This document shows positions 1 through 5,600 of a DNA stretch of 8,057 nucleotides, in pieces. The position numbers and the translations under genes were made by a program. The DNA comes from Chlamydiia bacterium (GTDB lineage Bacteria > Chlamydiota > Chlamydiia > Chlamydiales > FEN-1388). Each line of letters opens with the position of its first letter. The first letter of the stretch is position 1. A model generated the notes under the pieces. It was not told where the DNA came from. It was given only the letters and a program-made list of their open reading frames with translations, and did no database searches. Where the stretch lies: positions 1 to 8,057 of the forward strand of contig JAHFTM010000076.1 of the NCBI GenBank assembly GCA_023269335.1, written 5' to 3'.

Positions 1-252
1 GTAGAGCTTGCCAATGGCTATCATGAACTGCAAGATCCTAATGAGCAGCTCAAGCGTTTACATGAAGCAAATGAGACACGAGTGGCACTAAAAAAAGAGA
101 AGCTGCCGATTGATATGCGATTTATTGAAGCCTTGAAGCGAGGTCTTCCTGAGTGTTCAGGAGTAGCAGTTGGTATTGACAGGCTGCTGATGCTGCGTCA
201 CAAAAAAAATACCATTGAACAGGTGATGCCCTTTGATTGGCAAAGTGCCTAA
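1..252 (+). CDS. epmA: EF-P--(R)-beta-lysine ligase EpmA (GenX/PoxA), C-terminal part only
   Basis: This is the last 83 codons of a class II lysyl-tRNA synthetase-like protein, open from the left edge to TAA at 250-252. The fragment begins ELANGYHEL and carries PECSGVAVGIDRLLML, which contains the class II motif 3 arginine (GIDR, ATP binding). The Cys-Ser in PECSG and the short tail ending FDWQSA match EpmA rather than true LysRS, which usually has a PPTGG-type sequence there. EpmA lacks the tRNA anticodon-binding domain and attaches (R)-beta-lysine to a conserved lysine of elongation factor P, helping ribosomes through polyproline stretches. Its usual partners, epmB and efp, are not in this window. 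No convincing GC-rich terminator follows the stop. Identity is firm for the subfamily, but domain architecture upstream cannot be seen. Confidence 0.9.
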   Translation, partial: VELANGYHELQDPNEQLKRLHEANETRVALKKEKLPIDMRFIEALKRGLPECSGVAVGIDRLLMLRHKKNTIEQVMPFDWQSA

Positions 253-281
253 GAGATGAAAGTAATGAGTAAGCTGTAAGA

Positions 282-310
282 TTTATTTCTTAACGAGTTA
301 TTAATATACT
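282..310 (+). promoter_or_regulatory. Candidate distal promoter (-10 TATACT) upstream of the Ser/Ala-rich gene
   Basis: TATACT at 305-310 differs from the sigma70-type -10 consensus by one base. A weak -35 (TTTATT, 282-287) lies 17 bases upstream. Initiation would give a leader of roughly 100 bases. The surrounding DNA is very AT-rich, so chance matches are common. Confidence 0.3.
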
Positions 311-351
311 AGCAAGCAATTCATTAATTATTTATGCGACAGAAAAATTAA

Positions 352-380
352 TTGAAATAATTATTAATGTAACGTATCAT
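352..380 (+). promoter_or_regulatory. Candidate proximal sigma70-type promoter for the Ser/Ala-rich gene
   Basis: TTGAAA (352-357) and TATCAT (375-380) are separated by exactly 17 bases, each four to five of six bases from consensus. The predicted start near 387 would leave a leader of about 30 bases ending in a good Shine-Dalgarno sequence. This is the better placed of the two candidates, and it suggests the gene is transcribed independently of epmA. Confidence 0.5.
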
Positions 381-404
381 TCACCTAACAAAATATAGAA
401 AAGT

Positions 405-410
405 AAGGAG
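405..410 (+). promoter_or_regulatory. Ribosome binding site AAGGAG
   Basis: A strong Shine-Dalgarno sequence, AAGGAG, sits 8 bases before the ATG at 419. It fixes the start of the Ser/Ala-rich gene and is the strongest ribosome binding site seen in the window. That argues the low-complexity frame is really translated. Confidence 0.8.
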
Positions 411-418
411 TAATACAT

Positions 419-1390
419 ATGTCAAGTTTCTCTAGTTCCATTGATTATAGTGCTTTTTTTGCAGGCAGTGCTGCCGCCGCCGCAGCAGCTTCGCAACCAC
501 CCTTTCAGTGGCAAGCTTATTCAGTGAACAGCATATCTTCAAGTTTAAGCACAAGGGTAAGGGCAAGCTTTGGGGCTCACCTTCGTCCTATAGACATGGA
601 TTGTGAAACATCGAGTGTTAAGAGACGTAAAGTGGTAGATGAAACAACACCGAATGAAACAGCAGATTTTATTATGACGCAAAACTATTTGTTGACGGGA
701 TTACAAATGAGATCAACAGGATCTTTAAATGTTTCGACAGCACTTCAGTTTGGAGGCAGCTTAAAAAGTATTGCTCAGCACGTGATGGGTTATGCAGCTC
801 AAGATGCTCATTCTTTAGAAAGAGAGATAGCATTGATACCTCAAGGCATGGATCCTGCTGCTAGGATCATGAGATTGCAAGCTATTGCAGCGACCCAGCT
901 GGGCTCTGGTTCAGCATTCAGCTCTTCTTCATCTGCAGCAACTTCTTCTAGCTCAAGTTCTTCTTCTGCTAGCCCTACAATGTCTGCTGCTGAAAGACTA
1001 CTGAAAGCCCAGGCATCTTCCCAAGTCCTGATGCCTTCTCCTAGCTCTGAGTCCGCATTCAGCAGTGCGGCGGCAGCGGCAGCAGCCCCTGTTTCTCAGG
1101 GAGTGCAAACTACTTTTTCAGTAGTTAACACATCTTTTTCTAGCTCAAGTGCATCATCAAGTGCTAGTTTCAGTTCTGCGCCTGCAAGCCCAGCCTCTGC
1201 AAGTCATGCCTCTGCAAGTTCTGCCTCTGCAAGTCATGCCTCTGCAAGTTCTGCCTCTGCAAGTCATGCCTCTGCAAGCCCCACACTATCTGCTGCACAG
1301 ATACTTGTGCAACAGAATCAGCACTTGTTAGGTGCTGTTAATAATATTTTTAAAACGCCTACAGGTTATACTATAGAAGTTCTACCGTAA
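419..1390 (+). CDS. Ser/Ala-rich low-complexity protein, candidate secreted effector (unrecognised family)
   Basis: I do not recognise this 323-residue protein. It has 77 Ser and 59 Ala. The first 45 residues hold one charged residue (D9) and are rich in Ser, a composition common in type III secretion signals. A run of seven Ala follows at 18-24. Residues 67-73 (VKRRKVV) form a basic cluster resembling a monopartite nuclear localisation signal. Residues about 80-160 are ordinary in composition and probably helical. From 165 the protein is modular: SAF plus a Ser tract, SPTMSAA and a short charged helix (185-198), then SAF plus seven Ala (212-223), a Ser tract, ASASH/ASASS pentapeptides, SPTLSAA (287-293) and a short C-terminal segment. 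Residues 212-311 contain no Lys, Arg, Asp or Glu. No hydrophobic signal peptide or membrane segment is evident. A strong RBS and a downstream terminator support a real gene. A secreted host-directed protein is the favoured inference; a structural or surface protein is possible. Confidence 0.8.
   Translation: MSSFSSSIDYSAFFAGSAAAAAAASQPPFQWQAYSVNSISSSLSTRVRASFGAHLRPIDMDCETSSVKRRKVVDETTPNETADFIMTQNYLLTGLQMRSTGSLNVSTALQFGGSLKSIAQHVMGYAAQDAHSLEREIALIPQGMDPAARIMRLQAIAATQLGSGSAFSSSSSAATSSSSSSSSASPTMSAAERLLKAQASSQVLMPSPSSESAFSSAAAAAAAPVSQGVQTTFSVVNTSFSSSSASSSASFSSAPASPASASHASASSASASHASASSASASHASASPTLSAAQILVQQNQHLLGAVNNIFKTPTGYTIEVLP
1178..1282 (+). repeat. Tandem 15-base repeat coding Ala-Ser pentapeptides (30-base higher-order unit)
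   Basis: Seven consecutive 15-base units lie in frame. The first (1178-1192, APASP) and last (1268-1282, ASASP) are degenerate. The five central units (1193-1267) are GCCTCTGCAAGT followed alternately by CAT or TCT, giving ASASH, ASASS, ASASH, ASASS, ASASH. The two-unit 30-base period is exact at 1193-1222 and 1223-1252. Identity at third codon positions points to recent expansion by slippage or unequal crossover. Because the unit is a multiple of three, copy-number change would preserve the frame. Confidence 0.95.
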
Positions 1391-1421
1391 GGCTTTGAAT
1401 GGCACGCGAAGCGTTTTGGCT

Positions 1422-1440
1422 GCTGCAGCTAAGATGCAGC
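1422..1440. other. Hairpin in the convergent gap, stem GCTGCA/TGCAGC
   Basis: A perfect 6-base-pair stem (1422-1427 with 1435-1440) encloses a 7-base loop. On the + strand it is followed by TTTGTT, so it could be a weak first terminator for the Ser/Ala-rich gene. The T tract is interrupted, and no comparable U run follows on the - strand. Confidence 0.4.
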
Positions 1441-1446
1441 TTTGTT

Positions 1447-1468
1447 ATGGGCAGGCTTGACTGCCCAT
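1447..1468. other. Hairpin in the convergent gap, stem ATGGGCAG/CTGCCCAT
   Basis: A perfect 8-base-pair GC-rich stem (1447-1454 with 1461-1468) has a 6-base loop, GCTTGA. It lies 4 bases past the sulfotransferase stop on the - strand. Neither strand has a T run directly after it, so it does not look like a simple intrinsic terminator. It could protect the 3' end of the - strand transcript or assist bidirectional termination. Confidence 0.5.
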
Positions 1469-1472
1469 CAAA

Positions 1473-1500
1473 CTACCCCTTAATTGGGGTAGATTTTTTT
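1473..1500 (+). terminator. Rho-independent terminator of the Ser/Ala-rich gene
   Basis: A stem CTACCCC (1473-1479) pairs with GGGGTAG (1486-1492) around a 6-base loop, TTAATT. It is followed by A and seven T. It reads as a terminator only on the + strand. Its left arm contains the complement of the TAG stop of the opposing sulfotransferase gene, so the whole terminator overlaps that gene's last codons. Confidence 0.75.
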
Positions 1501-2249
1501 GTCTTGTATTTTCGCGGTATCTTGTAGTGATATTTTTTCATCAAACCTGCAAGTTTGTGTTCAATGATCTTTAAATCTTCCGGTTTAAAATGCTGAAGAT
1601 ATTTCAGGGTTCCCCCTTTAGGTGGATATCTTTTTACAGCTCGCTCAACATCGCTATCTAATACCTTGTAGCCAATAGCCTGGAGTACCTCTTTCAACGT
1701 TTCAAAAGGAGAGTTGTAAAGATCTTCGTACCGAATGTGCACCACATTTTTTTCTCGCTGCCAGTATTCCTGGAATTTTCGCCATTCGAAGAGAAATTCA
1801 TTCATTGTACTGTCAGTTACTCTTCCTTGAGGCGGTACGCGAAGATGCTGGGCAAAAAAGCTATCTACAGGATGACGAAGTACACAAATAGTTTTGATTG
1901 CAATTTTGTTGTCAAGTGGCTGTGGAGGAAAGAAAGGGTAGTGTGTCTTAATGACTATAAGGTCGTCTTTTGCAGGATAGCGTCGTGTACCTTCATACCC
2001 GTTTTTTGGACAGTAACCCCAAGGAAACATTGTTGGTAGGTGTGATTTTTGATATTCAAGAGTGCCTGTATCACAATAGACGGAGCTTGTTGCAATGCCA
2101 GTTGCCTCCTCTATAAGGTAGCGTAGCCAATGATTACCTGATCTTGGATAGGAGGCAAGATAGACTCTTTTATCCCAGTCTTCAGCATTCAGACAGCAAG
2201 AGCCAAAAAGAAGTACAAAAAAAAGAGCTCGGGATAATTTTTGCAGCAT
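1473..2249 (-). CDS. PAPS-type sulfotransferase with N-terminal signal sequence
   Basis: A 258-residue sulfotransferase-fold protein, the size of a single catalytic domain. Residues 34-42 (YPRSGNHWL) form the 5'-phosphosulfate loop. KTHYP at 101-105 matches the KTH segment carrying the catalytic His (H103) in cytosolic sulfotransferases. RHPVDSFFAQH at 125-135 is the 3'-phosphate region, RYEDL is at 173-177, and KGGTLKYLQHF at 211-221 resembles the C-terminal KG cofactor motif. The family moves sulfate from PAPS to hydroxyl or amine acceptors; the acceptor here is unknown. Residues 1-22 form a signal: basic LQKLSR, a hydrophobic core, then GSCC and LNA. Lipoprotein processing at C18 or cleavage after A22 is possible, but neither site is canonical. 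The tail is Lys-rich. ATG at 2249 is the only start that keeps the phosphosulfate loop. The gene follows mfd by 15 bases with only a weak GGTA as RBS, suggesting cotranscription and coupled translation. Confidence 0.85.
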   Translation of the reverse strand: MLQKLSRALFFVLLFGSCCLNAEDWDKRVYLASYPRSGNHWLRYLIEEATGIATSSVYCDTGTLEYQKSHLPTMFPWGYCPKNGYEGTRRYPAKDDLIVIKTHYPFFPPQPLDNKIAIKTICVLRHPVDSFFAQHLRVPPQGRVTDSTMNEFLFEWRKFQEYWQREKNVVHIRYEDLYNSPFETLKEVLQAIGYKVLDSDVERAVKRYPPKGGTLKYLQHFKPEDLKIIEHKLAGLMKKYHYKIPRKYKTKKSTPIKG

Positions 2250-2264
2250 AATGATGTTACCGTG

Positions 2265-5200
2265 TTAATTTTTTTTCCCTTCAAGGAGTTTGATAATTCT
2301 CTCTTCCATCTGCTGAGGCGACTGAATGCGGCCGATCAGCACTTTATTAGAAGATACCTGATTACCAGTTTTTTTCTCATATGAAAGAGTTAGAGCTTCA
2401 AGTTTAACAAGAGTGTAGCCCCGCTGGGAAGCAAAGACGCGTATACGGCTAAGGTGGTACAGCCATAAAGCTTGCTCAGGGGCTTTTCCAAAGCGGTCTA
2501 AGACTTCAATCCAGATAGCATCTACTTCTTCATGAGAGAGGGCATCACCCAAGCGCTGATAGATCTCCATCCGCAAGGTCACATCATTTACATAAAATTC
2601 TGGGAGACGTGCGTCAAAGGGAATATCTACCTTTGTCTCTAGCGTCCAGGTTGGCGCTTTACCCTGCATGGAATCGATTGTACGCTTCAGAAGCTTGCAG
2701 TAAAGGTGAAAGCCTATGTCAGAGACATGGCCCGACTGCTCAATACCTAGGATATCGCCAGCACCACGCATCTCTAGGTCGCGCATGGCAACCTTCATGC
2801 CGCCTCCATAGCCACCAGATTGAGCTATAGCTTCGATACGTTTTCTGGCAATCTCAGTCAGAGCGCGGCGTTTAGGGATCAGTAGGTATGCATACGCACG
2901 TCTATTCCAGCGGCCAACACGTCCTCGTAGCTGATACAGGTCGGATACTCCGAAACGATCCGCTTCGTTAATGATGATGGTGTTGGCATTGGCGATATCA
3001 ATGCCATTTTCTACAATAGAAGTAGCCACCAAAATGTCAGCGTCACCTCTTTTAAAGGCGTGGAAGACAAGATCGAGTTCATCGCCACTCATCTGGCCAT
3101 GGCCAACGACAATGCGTGCTTTGGGTAGTAGTCTTTTTAAGCGGTCTGCCTGCTCATAGATGTTCTCTACGCGGTTGTGGATAAAATAAGCCTGGCCATC
3201 GCGGTTAAGTTCTCGTAACAGCGCTGTCTGAATGATGAGATCATCAGGATCAGCAATGACAGTCTTGATAGGCAGACGATCTTGAGGAGGTGTGTTGATG
3301 AGAGAAAGGTCGCGTGCGCCAACAAGGGACATGTAGAGTGTGCGTGGTATGGGGGTTGCAGTTAAGGTGAGGCAGTCTACACCGGCTTTTAAGCGTTTAA
3401 GATGTTCTTTTGCTTTCACTCCAAAGCGCTGTTCTTCATCGATGATAACGAGACCCAAATCTTTGTAAAGAACATCTTGTTGGATAATTCTATGCGTACC
3501 TACGACGACATCAATTTTTCCTTCAGCCAGTCTCTCTAGGATTTTTCTTACTTCCTGAGCTTTTTGAAAGCGTGAAAGCAAGCCTACATTTACTCCAAAG
3601 CTTTGCATGCGGTCGACGAAAGTTTCATAGTGCTGTACAGCAAGTACGGTTGTTGGTACGAGGAAGGCAACCTGCTTTTTCCCATCCATAATAGCTTTGA
3701 AAGCTGCTCTAAGGGCAACCTCTGTTTTTCCGTAGCCTACGTCACCACAGACAAGCCTGTCCATGGCTTTATTTGAACACATGTCGTTTTTTACTTCTTG
3801 AATTGCCTGCAGTTGATCTTCTGTTTCAACGTAGGGAAATTCTGCCTCAAAATTTTGCGTTTCCTTCCCATCTTCTGGAAAGACAAGGCCGCCTTGAACT
3901 TTGCGTTCGGCATACAGTTTTAGAAGATCTTGAGCAAAGCCGATGATGGCCTTTTCTGTTTGCTCTCGTGCTTTTTTCCACAACTTACCGCCAATAGTGT
4001 GAAGTTTTGGCATCTGGCCTTCAGAGCCTGCTCCAATATATTTTGTCATCAGATGCGCTTGCATGAGTGGCACAAACATGCGCGCACCTTCAGCATATTC
4101 GATGACAAAAAACTCCTGTTCTAGACCCACATGATTTGGCCGTTTTTCTACGCCGATGTACTTGCCGATACCATGGTTGTAGTGTACCACCATTTCTCCA
4201 GGAAGAATATCAAAGGCATCAGAGCCGCTGAAATGGTAGTAGGTGCGCTGGCGCTCACGACGTACTTTGATGCGATGGGTGATCTCGGTCATGGGAAAGA
4301 TGACTACGTTGCAATCGCGGACAGCAAATCCTCTGGAGAGATAGCCTTCGATGAAATGTTCTGCTTTATGAGGGAAGTTACGATCATCTAATTTTTTCTG
4401 TAAATTGATCTGTTCTTGTTCATTTTGAGCAGAAAAGAAGAGCGTGCAATTTTTATGAATCTCTAATAGGGCATCGAGTGCTGCATCACCAGCAGGTGCT
4501 TCATCTAAGAGACACTCTCTTTCCAAAAAGGTTCCAATTTTTTCAATAGGGCAGATCCAGCGCTTGGCAGAAAAATTCCTGTCAAACATCTCGAAGTGAA
4601 TTTCGTACGGTGTCGTTTGCAAAGAATAAAAGCTTTTTCTCTGTTCATTTTTTGCAAACTGGACATCAGATAGTTTTTCTATCGAGGTATTGGTAAAGAG
4701 AAGTTTTTCATGCTTTTCGATCAATGTAAAGAGCTCTTTTATATCTAAGAAAGCGTTTGAGCGAACAGCGCCAAGTGAGGTGAGTGAGGCATAGCGATCT
4801 TCCAGTGCTTCAAGATCATCTAAAACAACAATGAGGTCTTCTCCCAAGTAATCAAAAATAGTTTCAAGACTAGCTTTGGGTGCAGAAAAAAATTCAAGCT
4901 CTTTTGCTGGGCTGATTTCCACTTTGTCGACTTGTTTGGTAGATTTCTGCCCTGAAGGATCATAGGCGCGAATCTGGTCAATTTCATCGCCAAAAAATTC
5001 AATGCGATAAGGCTCGGCTGCAATCACAGGAAAAATGTCAATCAGGCCGCCGCGCACGGCAAATTCGCCTTTGTCTGCAGCAATGCTTTTACGTTCAAAG
5101 CCTAATTCTTGAAGTGTTGCAATAAGCTTTTCAAAGTTGCAAGTTTGTCCCTTTTTAAGTGTTAGGCTTGATTTTTCAAAGGTCTTTTGAGAAACAACTT

Positions 5201-5585
5201 TTTGCAAGCAGCCCTGCAGTGTAGAAAGGACAATAATTGGCCCTGAGCTCTTTTTCTCTTGAATCGCTTTCAGCGCTCGGTAGCGCGCCCCTACAATATC
5301 TGGGCTGGGAGCGATATTTTCTGATGGCAGAGTTTCCCAGGCAGGAAGTTCAATCAGCAGCTGTTTAGTAAAAAATGGAAGGTCATTAAAAAGCTTAAAC
5401 TCTTCAGGGCCTGCACCTGTGAGGATAAGAATTGACTTCTGAGAAATAGCAGAGGCATAAGCTGAAATGAAAGCTTTTGCAGAAGGTATCAGCTCTTCAA
5501 TGACTAGCGTGTTTGAAGCGCGGATTTCATTTTCGAAAAGCTGAAGCGACTTACTTTTTTTTAATTCTACTAAAAAGTCAAGCAT
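2265..5585 (-). CDS. mfd: Transcription-repair coupling factor Mfd
   Basis: At 1106 residues it is slightly shorter than E. coli Mfd (1148). Mfd is a double-stranded DNA translocase that pushes or removes stalled RNA polymerase at lesions and recruits UvrA for nucleotide excision repair. Domains in order: a UvrB-like N-terminal module (about 1-340; FAVRGGLIDIFP at 175-186 and RIEFFGDEID after it); the CarD-like RNA polymerase-interacting domain (about 460-520, MVVHYNHGIGKYIGV); helicase lobe 1 with Walker A GDVGYGKT (614-621), DEEQ (716-719) and TATPIPRT (742-749); helicase lobe 2 with ATSIVENGIDI (854-864) and QLRGRVGR (885-892); the TRG/RecG-like motif with RDLEMRGAGDILG (935-947); and the C-terminal TRCF domain (about 985-1090). 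All catalytic motifs look intact. ATG at 5585 lies 13 bases after the alaS stop, with AGGAA as a modest RBS. The gene ends in an A8 run immediately before TAA. Confidence 0.97.
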   Translation of the reverse strand: MLDFLVELKKSKSLQLFENEIRASNTLVIEELIPSAKAFISAYASAISQKSILILTGAGPEEFKLFNDLPFFTKQLLIELPAWETLPSENIAPSPDIVGARYRALKAIQEKKSSGPIIVLSTLQGCLQKVVSQKTFEKSSLTLKKGQTCNFEKLIATLQELGFERKSIAADKGEFAVRGGLIDIFPVIAAEPYRIEFFGDEIDQIRAYDPSGQKSTKQVDKVEISPAKELEFFSAPKASLETIFDYLGEDLIVVLDDLEALEDRYASLTSLGAVRSNAFLDIKELFTLIEKHEKLLFTNTSIEKLSDVQFAKNEQRKSFYSLQTTPYEIHFEMFDRNFSAKRWICPIEKIGTFLERECLLDEAPAGDAALDALLEIHKNCTLFFSAQNEQEQINLQKKLDDRNFPHKAEHFIEGYLSRGFAVRDCNVVIFPMTEITHRIKVRRERQRTYYHFSGSDAFDILPGEMVVHYNHGIGKYIGVEKRPNHVGLEQEFFVIEYAEGARMFVPLMQAHLMTKYIGAGSEGQMPKLHTIGGKLWKKAREQTEKAIIGFAQDLLKLYAERKVQGGLVFPEDGKETQNFEAEFPYVETEDQLQAIQEVKNDMCSNKAMDRLVCGDVGYGKTEVALRAAFKAIMDGKKQVAFLVPTTVLAVQHYETFVDRMQSFGVNVGLLSRFQKAQEVRKILERLAEGKIDVVVGTHRIIQQDVLYKDLGLVIIDEEQRFGVKAKEHLKRLKAGVDCLTLTATPIPRTLYMSLVGARDLSLINTPPQDRLPIKTVIADPDDLIIQTALLRELNRDGQAYFIHNRVENIYEQADRLKRLLPKARIVVGHGQMSGDELDLVFHAFKRGDADILVATSIVENGIDIANANTIIINEADRFGVSDLYQLRGRVGRWNRRAYAYLLIPKRRALTEIARKRIEAIAQSGGYGGGMKVAMRDLEMRGAGDILGIEQSGHVSDIGFHLYCKLLKRTIDSMQGKAPTWTLETKVDIPFDARLPEFYVNDVTLRMEIYQRLGDALSHEEVDAIWIEVLDRFGKAPEQALWLYHLSRIRVFASQRGYTLVKLEALTLSYEKKTGNQVSSNKVLIGRIQSPQQMEERIIKLLEGKKN

Positions 5586-5595
5586 GGGATGTCAG

Positions 5596-5600
5596 TTCCT
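5596..5600 (-). promoter_or_regulatory. Ribosome binding site of mfd overlapping the alaS stop codon
   Basis: On the - strand AGGAA begins inside the TAG stop of alaS and ends 10 bases before the mfd ATG. Terminating alaS ribosomes would sit on this site, so coupled translation of alaS and mfd is likely. The match is short and the spacing is at the long end of the usual range. Confidence 0.45.

Noticed and set aside
1..252. Fragment considered as lysyl-tRNA synthetase LysS.
   Set aside because: PECSGVAVGIDR and the short C-terminus fit the EpmA subfamily; LysRS usually has a PPTGG-type sequence before the motif 3 arginine.
1178..1282. Regular repeats considered as a CRISPR array.
   Set aside because: Units are contiguous, 15 bases long, without unique spacers, and in frame with a coding sequence.
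1149..1331. A second + strand reading frame of 60 codons rich in Pro-Leu-Gln-Val repeats within the repeat region.
   Set aside because: It is the shifted frame of the 15-base repeat, which stays open because the unit has no stop in that frame. It has no ribosome binding site of its own and lies wholly inside the Ser/Ala-rich gene.
1737..2039. 100-codon + strand frame opposite the sulfotransferase.
   Set aside because: The opposite strand carries clear sulfotransferase motifs through this entire stretch, and the frame has no supporting ribosome binding site.
4131..4391. 86-codon + strand frame opposite mfd.
   Set aside because: It lies antisense to the conserved RNA polymerase-interacting part of Mfd, has no RBS or recognisable domain, and is best explained as a shadow. 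The same holds for the other + strand frames opposite mfd and alaS.
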